Positions 1-10,675 of a stretch of DNA of 64,000 nt are shown here, in pieces. The DNA lies in contig CM075937.1 in assembly GCA_038030265.1 (NCBI GenBank), positions 46,108,198-46,172,197 of the forward strand, read 5' to 3'. Positions within the stretch are counted from its first letter, which is position 1. Each line of letters opens with the position of its first letter. The notes under the pieces were generated by a model. It ran no database searches and was not told the origin of the DNA. It saw only the letters and a list, made by a program, of their open reading frames with translations. Source of the DNA: Corythucha ciliata. Taxonomy: Eukaryota > Arthropoda > Insecta > Hemiptera > Tingidae. The position numbers were made by a program, and so were the translations under genes.

Positions 1-357
1 AGCAGCATACAGTGGCGCCGAAACGATTTCAAAGAGGTGTATAGCCGATCTCTGGAAAAAGGACCCACCCACCCACCACTAGTGATGTTTCCATTGTAAC
101 AATCCTTAAATACTAAATAGTCCTCGAAAAACGGTTGTTTCTCTACCCATCGGACGAACAAAAGGAGCGGCCAGAGAGCTGAATTAGTTGAATAATAGTG
201 AGAAACGTCCGGAAAACGATTCCCCTTCCTCAAATAGTATTCAATTTTTCAGGTTTATAAACGGCCTTTTGGGGCGTCACACGCATGGAGGAAACTGCTC
301 AACTTGAGAATTTCCCCCCAAAAATAGATTTTTCTGGCAAGAAAAATGGGCAAGTTG
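1..357. other. Left edge, no gene seen
   Basis: No coding region is supported here. A CAGTGGCGCC string near position 10 resembles the termini of the hAT-like elements found later in the window, but no partner end or target duplication is visible because the window starts here. Confidence 0.4.
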
Positions 358-483
358 TACTGGCGACCCTACACGTATTGGGGCCCGGGGCGGAAATCTT
401 CAAGAGGCCCCTAAAAGTCTCTAATTATACATACCTAATATAAACCTCTATTGGTAACCGCTAAGGCCTTTTCCTATTTGTAG
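358..483 (+). repeat. Left end of a family A array element, interrupted by a foldback insertion
   Basis: The sequence from 358 (ACTGGCGACCCTACACG, then GGGGCCCGGGGCGG) matches the left end of the complete element at 18208-20644, including the stretch that reads ctctattggtaaccgctaag. The match breaks at 484, where the foldback element begins, and resumes at 4456 with the next part of the same element. No right terminus was found near 5330, so this copy appears truncated. Confidence 0.7.
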
Positions 484-1147
484 CCGAGGCCAGCCAGGTC
501 AAGTTAGCGATATTTTCCTAGCGATCTTTTTCAGAGAAGATAGCGATCCTTACCAGCGATCTTTTTTTCCGTCAACAGAGAAGGGGGTGGGGAGGGGGAA
601 GAGAGGGAGTACAGAAAGAGTGGGGGGGGGCATTGACACCATAAACACAAAATAAACGCACACGAACGACATGAATACGGGCAGAGGCAGGATCGCTATT
701 CCCTAGCTTGACAATATCGTTATAAAGTGTCGTGCCACAACCATCTTCGGTATAGAATCTCTACAGACACCCCTGACGAATAAAACATGCCTGCGAATGA
801 CATTAGTACAGACTTGTCAAAGGAGACACAGGTCATAAGGTGAAAGTAGAAGGGGAAATTGATTAAAATGGATGTCATGTCAGCAGGACCGTGTTCACCT
901 CTTTCAGTCCATTCGAAAGGTCCCCCGTCCTTTTTAAAAAAAGTACTGGGCACTAGGGAAAATTGTCACAAATGATTAGGAGCAATAAGAAAATGATTTT
1001 TTCTTCGAGAATGGGTAAACGTCTCATTGATATTGTTTTTGTTAGTAAATTGCATATTACATTAAATAGTGTTAGGGGGCAGTGCCGCGTTTAGGCATGG
1101 CCCCGACGGGCATGGGCCCGGGGCCCCGCGTCCAGGAGGGCTATTGT

Positions 1148-1280
1148 CATGCCAGCGATCCTGCCCCCAGACCGCCCCCGCCTGTACTTATGTAATTGGC
1201 GGGCATGTTTTATGCGTCGGGGGTGTCTTTAGAGGTTCTATACCGAAGATGGTTGTGGCACGACACTTTATAGCGATATT
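1148..1280 (+). repeat. Copy of the 135 bp tandem unit left of the retrotransposon
   Basis: This segment (catgccagcgatcctgcccc to cgatatt) matches the units at 3851-4240 and was separated from them by the retrotransposon insertion. Confidence 0.75.
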
Positions 1281-3833
1281 TTTTTTTTTTTTTTTTTTTA
1301 TTATCAAACCGGGAGGGAAGCCCAGAAGAAACTATCTCCTACCAAACTCGACCTATAAGATCTATTGTGGTGTCCCCTCAGGTTGCCCTGCCAAGAAAGA
1401 CGCTAGCTTTCAAGCGTCCTCCACCACCACTCCTTAACGAAGTTGAGGATATTTCCTGTAGCCATCCTGGAGATGTCCTCCGGTTGAAGCTCATCATTTC
1501 CAAGATGTAGAAAGCGTAACCGCCCGAGAGCCTGGCACTCACACAGTACGTGCTCTGCTGTTTCCACGGCCAGGGCGCAAAATCTGCAAATGTCCGTGTC
1601 AGACTTCTCCATTAGTCTGAGTGTATATCGAAGGGCACAATGTCCCGTTAGCAGTCCCACCAAGATTCTAAGGTCTCCTCGGCTCAGAGAGATCAGGCCC
1701 TTCTCCGATCGTCCCTTTGGAGTGACAAAGAGCTTGGCCTGCCTGAGACCTGGTTGTCTAACACAGTGTTCACGATGCCTCTCGTCCAACCACGCCTGCA
1801 CCTGCCTCTTCGTGAAGGACTTCGTGACCCCGAGACTTGGCTCCGGGCCCACGTAAGGCATCTCTGATCCTCTCTTCGCGAGTTGATCAGCCATTTCATT
1901 CCCCTCAAACCCCTTGTGACCCGGCACCCACATCAAAGTAAGGCTGTTTGCCGTTGCCACAGGCCTGAGGGCTTCAAGACATCCCCAAACTAGCTTCGAA
2001 TTCACGACGCTTGAGCCTAGGGCTTTAAGAGCCGCCTGGCTGTCAGACAGGATAAAGATCTTCGCTTTCCGGAGACCCCTCTCACTAATCTTCCGCGCAC
2101 AGGCTTCTATAGCATAGATCTCCGTCTGAAAGATGGTGGCGGTCGTCCCAAGGGACTCCTAATGCTGAAGCCTGGGGCCAAAGACCCCAATGCCAGCACC
2201 CCCATCCTTCACAGATCCATCAGTATACCATACTTGCGTGCCGGGCTTAAACCTCGGCAAACCCTTATCCCAAAGGTTGCCTATGTCGACCTTAAAGGGT
2301 TTCTCAAAATCCATCCTCACATGCATGAGATCCGTAACGACTTCAGCCGCCTCACTACATGCAACTTCCTCCAGAACACGCAAGTGCCCAACCTGGACAC
2401 CCCGCTTTACGTACTCCGCCCGCAGCAGTCTCACCGCCGCCATATATGCGGTCGCCTGCACATGAAAGTGCAGGGGAGGCATGTCCAGTAACACCTCCAT
2501 GGCTGCCGTCGGGCACGAATGCATAGCACCCGTTACTCCAAGACAGGCCTGGCGCTGCAACTTACTCAGCAAGGCCTGGACTGTCCCTTGTTTCGTCTTC
2601 TGCCACCATAGGAGTGAGCCATAGGTGACGATAGGCCTAACAACGGCTGTATACAGCCACAACACCATTTTTGGCTTTAGACCCCATGTTTTGCCAAACA
2701 TTTTCCGACCAGCCCACAATGCGAACGTGGCCTTATTCAGCACCCTCTTGATATGCGAGGTCCATTTGAGCCCCTGATCCAGGGTAACTCCAAGGTACTT
2801 GACTTCTTTTCCTACTTTCAACACTTCTCCATTCAGTCGAACTACCTTTAATGCCAGCTTCCTCCGCCTGGTAAACGCAACAAGGGTGGTCTTCTCAGGG
2901 TTAACCCTGAGACCATGCCTGCTGCACCATCGCTGCACTATGTTAAGGGCACCCTGCATCCTACTGGATATGGTATCATCAAATTTGCCCCTAACTAGAA
3001 TCGCAAGGTCATCCGCGTAACCAACTACCTCATAACCCTGCTCCTTTAGGATAGCGAGAAGCTCGTCCACCACGAGCAACCACAGCAAAGGAGAGAGCAC
3101 ACCCCCCTGGGGACACCCCCTTGAGGGCAACACGGAAACAGTCTCCCCTCCCAGCTCCGAAGTCACGACGCGGCATTCCAGCATCCCCTTGATCCATTTC
3201 ACTGAAGATGGATCAACACCTCTGCTCCTTACTGCAGCCTCCATAGAGTCATAGGTGGTGTTATCAAAAGCACCACCTTTGTCCAGGAAGCAGCCCAGCG
3301 CAGTTTCTTTCGCCTCCAGAGATTTCTCAACCTTACCCACCAGTTCGTTTAGGGCGGTCTCAGTAGATTTGCCCGCCTGGTAGGCATGCTGCCCCCTCTG
3401 GATTGGTTTAATTTTAAGGCAACCGTCCTTGATATCCAGGCCAATTACCTTTTCCATTGTTTTAAGGAGGAAGGACATGAGGCTTATGGGTCGGTACGCC
3501 TTTGCCTGGGCCGAGGAGTTTGCTCCCGACTTAGGAATGAACACAACCCTGACCTCCCTCCATGCCTTCGGTATATACGATAATGCATAACTTGCCCTAA
3601 ATATCCTTCTGAGACGCGGCTCCAGGACCTCCAGGCCACGCTGTAACATGACCGGGAATATCCCGTCCGGCCCAGGGGATTTATAGGGCTTAAATGAGCC
3701 GATAGCCCATTTAATTTTCGCGGGCGTAAACAATTTCCCCGATGCGCTCCATATTGCTTATTTGCTGGCTGGCAGTCAGCCACCACTTCGCCCTGAACAT
3801 CTGAGACCCCTGCATCCTTGGAATCAGGAAAAA
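1281..3833 (-). mobile_element. 5'-truncated non-LTR retrotransposon, I/R1-like group
   Basis: The element lies on the minus strand. A poly(T) run at about 1281-1299 is its poly(A) tail, followed upstream by a short 3' UTR and the reverse transcriptase-RNase H reading frame. It sits inside the 135 bp tandem repeats of the foldback element. ACTTTATARCGATATT occurs on both sides (about 1266-1281 and 3834-3850), consistent with a target duplication of about 16 bp, although the same motif also belongs to the host repeat. Only the 3' half of an ORF2-like protein remains; endonuclease and ORF1 are missing, as is usual for 5'-truncated insertions. Confidence 0.85.
1403..3757 (-). pseudogene. Reverse transcriptase-RNase H of the non-LTR element, one internal stop
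   Basis: The frame encodes a reverse transcriptase: the finger motif KSPGPDGI, an F-L-D...A-F-D motif (FLDKGGAFDN), the G-C-PQGGVLSP motif and the YADD active site are all present. An RNase H domain begins at VWYTDGS and continues with TEIYAIEA and WVPGHKGFEGNEMAD. A C-x2-C...H-x4-C knuckle (ICRFC...HVLCEC) lies near the C terminus. RNase H together with that knuckle is typical of the I/R1/LOA group. One in-frame TAG at 2159-2161 interrupts the RNase H domain; the reading frame is otherwise open from about 3757 to 1403. Homology stops near 3757 at another stop codon, so the N-terminal part is lost. It is not expected to be active. Confidence 0.88.
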
Positions 3834-3850
3834 CTTTATAACGATATTGT

Positions 3851-4255
3851 CATGCCAGCGATCCTGCCCCCAGACCGCCCCCGCCTGTACTTATGTCATT
3901 GGCGGACATGTTTTATGCGTCGGGAGTGTCTGTACGGGTTCTAAACCGAAGAGTGTTGTGGCACGACACTTTATAACGATATTGTCGTGCCAGCGATCCT
4001 GCCCCCAGACCGCCCCCGCTTGTACTTATGTCATTGGCGAACATGTTTTATGCGTCGGGAGTGTCTGTAGGGGTTCTAAACCGAAGAGTGTTGTGGCACG
4101 ACACTTTATAACGATATTGTTATGCCAGCGATCCTGCCCCCAGACCGCCTCCGCCTGTACTTATGTCGTTGGCGGGCATGTTTTATGCGTCGGGGGTGTC
4201 TTTAGAGATTGTGGCACGACACTTTATAACGATATTGTCAAGCTAGGGAATAGCG
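3851..4255 (+). repeat. Tandem repeat, unit 135 bp, about three copies
   Basis: Units begin at 3851, 3986 and 4121, each with ATGCCAGCGATCCTG or a close variant, a spacing of exactly 135 bp. The last copy is shortened. The junction motif GGCACGACAC...TGTCGTGCC is itself an imperfect palindrome. Part of one unit recurs in reverse complement at about 712-825 as the left arm of the foldback element. Confidence 0.85.
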
Positions 4256-4455
4256 ATCCTGCCTCAGCCCGTATTCATGTCGTTCGTGTGCGTTTGTTTT
4301 GTGTTTATGGTGTCAATGCCCCCCCCCCCCACTCTTTCTGTACTCCCTATCTTCCCCATCACCACCCTCTTCTCTGTTGACGGAAAAAAGATCGCTGGTA
4401 AGGATCGCTATCTTCTCTGAAAAAGATCGCTAACTTGACCTGGCTGGCCGAGGCC

Positions 4456-5330
4456 TTTTTCTTATTTTAGGCAAATCACCGCAATTTCCACTACCTATCC
4501 GCCAAACGGCGCTTATGCCAAGTTTAAGCTGTGAATTTCTCCATTTTAGCCGCGAATGAGCGCTTTTGTTCAACTTTTCCAGCAAATTAGCGCTTTTCGT
4601 CGCAATTTAGCGCAAATTAGCCACGGATTAGTGGGTAACCCCCCCCCCCAACCTTATAGACATAACCACGCGCTTTTTCTCAACTTAAGCAGCAAATTAG
4701 CTTTTTTATCCTGTGAGTGTGAATCAGCGATGTTTCTCAAATTTTTCTCGAGTTGGCGTTATCCACAATTTTAGCTGCAACTTAGCGATTTTTCCTTGCA
4801 GGGACCAGGGGATTAGCGCTTTACTCAGTTTGAGCTGAAAATTAGCGTTTTACTTAATATTAGCCGCAAAATAGCGGTTTTTTCACCCATAGCCATAATA
4901 TTGGCGCTTTTTCTCAATTTTAGCCTCAAAGTTGACCGAGGAAGCCGCGAATTTTCTCAATTTTAGCCGTGAATTAGTGATTTCCCTATATTTCAGCCGC
5001 GAATTAGCGCTTTTTCGTAATTTTAGCAGCGTAGTAGCGTTTCTAACTCGTAACTTAGCGAATTCTGTTCATTTTAACCACGAATTGGCGTTTTCCAATA
5101 TTATAAGTGCAAACTGGCAATTTTTCTATTTTTGGTAGCGTATTAGCACTTTTTTTTTTCAATTCAGGCTGAAAATTAACCAATTTTTAGCCAAATAATT
5201 ACTGATTTTCACAATATTAGCTGCAAATTAGCGGGTTCTTCTCCATTTTAGCACCACATTAGCATTTTTTTAAATTTTAACTATGAATTAGCGCTTCTTC
5301 TCAGTTCTAGCCAAAGTCATATGGATTACA
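4456..5330 (+). repeat. Family A minisatellite array (about 30 bp unit)
   Basis: Degenerate tandem copies of a unit with the core TTTTAGCCGCGAATTAGCG followed by a T-rich stretch and CTCAA. Unit length is about 30 bp, with frequent small indels. Short frames across the array are by-products of the repeat and are not genes. Confidence 0.85.
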
Positions 5331-6909
5331 AGTTGCACCACTCCACCCCTCCCACCCTAAATCAGCGGTCTCAAATAAATTTCTCATTTTTGATCCCATA
5401 AGATAGCACTGCGTTCTTTACTTTATTCAAGTTCAGTTCACATGGTTCCTTTATTTTAGCCCTTTGTGAACTGCAGAGCAGAAAATTACATAGCTTGAAG
5501 ATCAGGGTCGTACTGAGGCTACTTCTTCTGGGTGGGAGAGTCGGATTCCCCCCACCACAACCAAAGAAGCTGTAAAATTGGGCGTTCTTCTTTCTGACGT
5601 TACTTGTTCTCATCGTGTATTTGTCCCTTCGTTACAGTTTCAACGAACATTTCGTCAATACGATCATAACATTAAAAAAACTAAATGCTGTGAAAGACGC
5701 AGGATCAATGCTGCAAAGCACTCCAGGTTGAAGTACTGAAGTAGCACTGCGTGTTGTAAGGATGATTAGGGTAACGAGTTAGTAGACCCATCAAACCGGA
5801 ACACCCGTGATTAACGATAAAGGGGGGGGGCTACCTTTGCAACAAATTAAATGTTTTTTTATTTATTTCAGGAATCTTGAACGAATTTTAATAACTATAG
5901 TTACCTACTTATTATTGTCAGAACATGACATTTTTTGTATAGTAAGTCTAAGTTTCCTGGTTGTAATAAGGCCCCGTTTACAAACTGCCTGTCAACCCAT
6001 TAACGTGCGTCTGTGGAAGTTTCAGCCTGTGGAAGTGTGGAGCCTGTGGAAGTGTGGAGCCTGTGAAACCTATGAAAATGCTTTATTTTTCTAGGTAATA
6101 AATTGGGTTGGTTGCATAGACTCCACAGGCGCTTGGCACATGCAGAACTTATGAACGTGGTCTAATAAATATTTTTTTAAGTTAGATTGAAATTAAAAAT
6201 AGTAATTATACAGGGTGGAAGGAGATAAGTGTGACAAAAAAAAAATTTGGTGAAAATAGACATCATTTGCTGACCGAAAACACCCTACCGAAAATCAAAA
6301 CCCTTCGAGATATGATTTTTCAAACGCTTTTTCATGGCTTACTTACATCAATTTTTTCAACTAACTGCGAGAAAATCGCTTTCAATTTGCATTTTTGCAA
6401 CTTTTGGTGATGGATTCGGAAATAGCTCACTATTTCCTGTCAGAATTAGCCATTTGCGGTGGATATGAACTATTTCATGTATCCTTAAATGCGGCTCTAA
6501 GTCGTGCAAATCGGAGATTTTTTTTCAAAAAAAGTCAGTCCCCGTTTGTCTAAAAACAAATCACAAAACTTGTTCAAAATTTGCAGGTCAAAACAAGCGA
6601 TTTTGAAAAGAATAATCATTATTTTAAGTTATAAGGGCCTAAATAACAGAAATGTACCTTATTTTTCTTTATGATCTGTCTACGTTTTATTTTTCAAAAT
6701 AAAACCTACCAATCACCCATGAATAAACGTCCCAAAGCATCAAACAATAATTTATTTTCATAATTTATTGATTTTCCAAAAAATGTAAAAAAAAGTACGA
6801 TTCTTGGTTTGCCGCCCCCATATAAGCCATTTGCCTTTGACTCATCAATGAAAAGAAGTGCCCCACCTCCCAGGTGTTCGTTTGGAAGCCGCAAGTCGCA
6901 CTAGACTAA
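5331..6909. other. Repeat-derived spacer, no supported gene
   Basis: No coding exon is supported. At about 5975-6135 there is an imperfect inverted structure (ccgtttacaaactgcctgtc to actccacaggcgcttgg) containing three short copies of a gtggagcctgtggaa-like unit. It resembles the small MITE seen at 54959-55095. A tacagggtgg motif at about 6208 resembles the end of a TA-target element, but the other end was not found. Confidence 0.4.
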
Positions 6910-8368
6910 AGGTGGCTACACACTATCGTGTTATGCGTGTAAATAAATAATAAATAAATAAATAATAAACACGAAACACGAGACAACCGTATTCGGCGAA
7001 ACATGCCGGACGGATGCTTGTTTCGTGTAAGGCGGCTACACACTATCGTGTTATGTCATAACACGAAACATAAAAAAAAATGTTTCGGCTTGTTTCGCCG
7101 TATGTGTTTCGTGTTGTGAGTCTACAACGTAGCAGCCTGTACACACTAAGGGATTGTTACCCCGAAACATTTCAACTGCGGATACTAAAATGTGTCTCGC
7201 GAAACAGACATTAAGCACTCACAAGCCTTCGAGATGTCAGACGATGATGTGCTAGAAGCTATACCGTGGCATACATGCGCCACAGCAAAGGTTCCTCCTC
7301 ATAATAATCCAAAAAAGCTAGAACCTGCTCCTGATTCCACTCCATTTTCACGTTTACACTCCGAATTCAATGAACTCTTGTGCCCTGACTGAAGTAGCGA
7401 TGTCAAAAAATTGGGGAAGAAATAGAAAGAAGCGTTTCCAAGAAATTCGAGTGCCCCTTTAAACCCCGGAGAGCCCTCTGCTTCGTCAATTAAACGTTTT
7501 TGTTTCGGCGAAAGTGTGTACGAGCATTTGTACTTGTTTCTGTTTCGGTGTTATGGCGAAACAAAACCCTTTGATGTGTCTGAAAAACCGACTTTTTTCG
7601 GATACACTCGTAACACGAGACAGAACAGTTTTTTATGCCATAACACGAAACAAGCATCCGTCCACACTTGCGGGATGTTTCGCCGAGTACGGTTGTCTCG
7701 TGTTTCGTGTTATGACATAACACGATAGTGTGTAGCCGCCTTTACGGCATAAAAAACAGTTCTGTCTCGTGTTACGAGTGTATCCGAAAAAAGTCGGTTT
7801 TTCAGACACATCAAAGGGTTTTGTTTCGCCATAACACCGAAACAGAAACAAGTACAAATGCTCGTACACACTTTCGCCGAAACAACGAAAGGTTTAGTAT
7901 ACTACTTACTAATACTAGTACATACCTGCAGAAGTTTTCAAATAGACCTGAAAGCTCCTTCAAGAGACTTAACATTAAATCCGTGCCGCCACTCCTGCAA
8001 AAATTGAAGATAATTTGTGATTCGAGTTATCGCTTAAAGTAAATTGAGAGATTCCACCATCGCCGTTTATTTTTCACTCTTAAAGCTTTTTCTGTGCAAC
8101 AAACGCCCGGTTCGCGACTATGTATGCCACGGTAGCTTTTAGCACATCATCGTCTGACATCTCGAAGGCTTCTGAGTGCTTAATGTCTGTTTCGCGAGAC
8201 ACATTTTAGTATCCGCAGTTGAAATGCTTCGGGGTAAAAATCCCTTAGTGTGTACAGGCTGCTACGATGTAGACTCACAACACGAAACACATACGGAGAA
8301 ACAAGCCGAAACATTTTTTTTTTTTATGTTTCGTGTTATGACATAATCACGATAGTGTGTAGCCGCCT
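6910..8368. mobile_element. Nested palindromic element with PIF/Harbinger-like ends
   Basis: The outer ends are AGGTGGCTACACACTATCG at 6910 and the inverted equivalent ending at 8368. TAA lies on both outer sides (6907-6909 and 8369-8371), matching the 3 bp TWA target of PIF/Harbinger elements. A second pair of the same ends occurs at about 7030 and 7741, showing nesting. The outer arms (about 7030-7290 and 8095-8368) are inverted copies. No transposase domain was recognised; the frame at 7192-7392 lies in one arm and has no match I know. Confidence 0.7.
7505..7886. repeat. Inner inverted repeat, arms about 130-145 bp
   Basis: The left arm (from gaaagtgtgtacgagcattt) is repeated in reverse complement up to about 7886. 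Between the arms lies a spacer of about 90 bp that carries an outer-type terminus. Open frames on both strands here are mirror images of the same repeat. Confidence 0.8.
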
Positions 8369-8371
8369 TAA

Positions 8372-8783
8372 GAAAAGCGATATATGTATGCCTTTTAAAA
8401 CGTTTGGAAAATCATTCGGGCTATGATTTCGGCTATGAGTTTCGGGCTATGATGTATTTGGCGTTTTCGATTGCAAATAAGGTCTATATATTTTCATCCA
8501 CAAAGTCCGTGCTTGATTCGGAACACCCTGCATGGTCAGGGGCCGAGACGAGTCTACAGTAGGTCCATTCATTTGTCGTCCCAGACTACTCCGAGCAGCA
8601 CGAAATTTTGCAACCTCGCGGGTTATCATGTGAAATAACGCGAAAAAATAATGAAAGGTTAGTACTTTCAGTGTCAATAGTGCAGCTCCGGATGACAAAC
8701 GAATAGACCTCATGTCCGATCTCGTATTCCTAGGTGTTTAAACCGCATCTACTGTATACATATAGTCCACTCAATGAATGATT
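8372..8783. other. Spacer between two inverted-repeat elements
   Basis: No gene is supported. A short ggaacaccctgcatgg motif near 8519 resembles an ACAGGGTG-type transposon end in reverse. Confidence 0.35.
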
Positions 8784-10675
8784 CTAGGTGGAAAGTCAAA
8801 ACGTACAAAAACCGACTGTGCCACGTTGTTTGGGATGCCTAGTTGTATAACATACTAAAAGTCCTTGAACCTAGGGTTGGCGAAAAAGGGGAGGGGGAAG
8901 GGTCAAAGGTCCTCATTTATGGTTTTTTGCCTATATCTTAGTGGGGGTTGGTCTTTCAAAACATTTATGCGTATACAAAATTAAAGCTCAAAAAATTCTC
9001 TACTTTTTATTATCCCATGGTTTTTTGGCCATTTCAAACCGTTAGCAAGATAAACGTAGATATAGAACAGTAAAATTAGGATTTGGCCCAAACACCCAAA
9101 AGAACAGGAAAACGTTTGGTGCAGACTGTTTGATATCCTTCCCCTAACACAGCACACAAAATTCCCTACGATTCTGCGTCGGGTTAAGGAGCAGCTGTTG
9201 GTAGACGTTTCATTTCGATCGTTCTCACGAAATAATTCTTGAACCAATTGTTTTAACGCAAAAGTGTTCCAGACTAAAATTGAAGAGCACAAAATTTTAC
9301 ACAAGAAACTATCATACCACTATATTCCTTCCCTTCGTCTTTTGTAGAAATAGGAGAAGGAAACTAAAAGCTGACGTAAAATTGGCCGGAGTCTGGAAAC
9401 TGGAAAAACTGATAAATATTTGGTGCGATCTCCTTCGGACCCGCCTCTCTCCAGTGTGTAAAAATTTCCCGAAAATTTCACGTCGGGTGTTGCCAGTGCT
9501 TGAGCTGGAGTTTGGATTTGAGGGTCATTTTGTTCGTTTTACTGAAATATCTCCAAAACCATCAGTGCTGACTAATCAATCTATTAGGCTCAATTTGAAG
9601 GCCACAAAAAAGCCACTTCAAGGTCCCATGCACGTTTTTCCTCGATCGTATCGTATAGCGGAAGCCGCGTGAACAACGATGCAAAATTGAACAGGCGTGC
9701 CTAACTTTTTCAATGTCAAAACGATTTCATCGAAATCCGGGATGTCTATTAAAAAAATAGTTGGAGGGATTCTAAACGCATCCATCTGACGCTTAGCAAA
9801 AATGGGCGCCTTCCGTTATGAACTTATTCTGCCAAATTTTCGATGGATAGTTTAGCGAAAATATAAAGAACGCTATTTAACGCCACTTTAAACCTCCGTT
9901 GAGAAGGCTTATGATGATTTGTGCCGTTGGATGCGAGCGTTCCACCATGAAAAAAAGTGTCCTCTTTCAGGATTTATCGTCAAAATTACCATAATATCAG
10001 CTGGAAGGAGAGATATTTCAGTTTTACTAAAAAAAGAGGAGTCTCTGCCAAAAAATAATGAATGAATTAGACTACCTATCCACTATACGTACACTCAAAA
10101 GCGGTATTTTTTAGTAGGCAATTAGGCATCAGCTAAAGCTGTACGCCGAGCCACTTGTTTTTGAGTCCATAATAGACCCCATCTCAGACCTCCATTGGTA
10201 TTTCTACAGTAATTTATTTTTCCACATTTTTCTCCTGGAGAGTTATGTCTCCCCTTTTGGTGGCACACGTCAAGTTCTAAATGAAATTCAATTCTACAGA
10301 ACTTTATTTTCGATGGAATTAAGATCAGAGACGATGGCCGCGAAATTTTGCCATAAAATGTGTTGCAAAAAAGTTTGTTTTCGAAAATCACTTGTTCCGA
10401 GTTCATATATCTTACTAACGGTTACAGACGGTAAAAACCCCTAGGAATAAAATATGTATGAAATTGTGTGAGCTATACTTTTGTATACGCATACATGCTG
10501 TAAAAAACTAACCCCTTCCGAGATAAAGTCATAAAACCAAAATAAGAGACCTTTGCCCCTCCCTCTCCACCCCTTGCGCCATCACTAGGGGCAAGGACTT
10601 TTAATATGTCATACCTCTAGGCACACCAAACAACGTACCGCAGTCAGTTTTTGTACGTTTTGACTTTCCGTCTAG
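8784..10675. mobile_element. 1.9 kb element with inverted repeats of about 280 bp
   Basis: The left end (CTAGGTGGAAAGTCAAAACG) is repeated in reverse complement at the right end (about 10655-10675). Similarity continues inward to about 9060 on the left and 10410 on the right, including the acgtacaaaaac, ccttg and tatgcgtatac motifs. The interior holds a 130-codon open frame (9280-9672, +) with no recognisable domain, which I do not call a gene. No clear target duplication was read. This may be a foldback or long-TIR non-autonomous DNA transposon. Confidence 0.7.

Larger units (their letters stand above)
492..4447. mobile_element. Foldback-type element with inverted arms of about 320 bp
   Basis: Positions about 492-825 are the reverse complement of about 4130-4447. 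The ends read AGCCAGGTCAAGTTAGCGAT on the left and its complement on the right. CCGAGGCC lies at 484-491 and again at 4448-4455, giving a 6-8 bp target duplication depending on where the terminus is placed. The insertion splits a family A element: the intact order is seen at about 18310-18360, where a single agCCAAGGCC motif joins the two flanks. The interior holds 135 bp tandem repeats and a non-LTR retrotransposon. No transposase is recognisable, so the element is non-autonomous. The superfamily is uncertain. Confidence 0.8.

Noticed and set aside
4456..5330. Regularly spaced 30 bp repeats that look like a CRISPR array
   Set aside because: Units are contiguous and diverged with no unique spacers, the DNA is eukaryotic with spliced genes, and no cas genes are present. 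It is a degenerate minisatellite.
358..5345. Target duplication (gcaagttg / acaagttg) for the first family A copy
   Set aside because: One mismatch, and the right flank lacks the expected terminal block, so the similarity is probably chance.
7490..7869. Pairs of identical small proteins predicted on opposite strands
   Set aside because: They are the two arms of one inverted repeat read in opposite directions, not genes.
9280..9672. 130-codon open frame on the + strand
   Set aside because: Lies inside a long inverted-repeat element, has no recognisable domain, and shows no splice or codon evidence.
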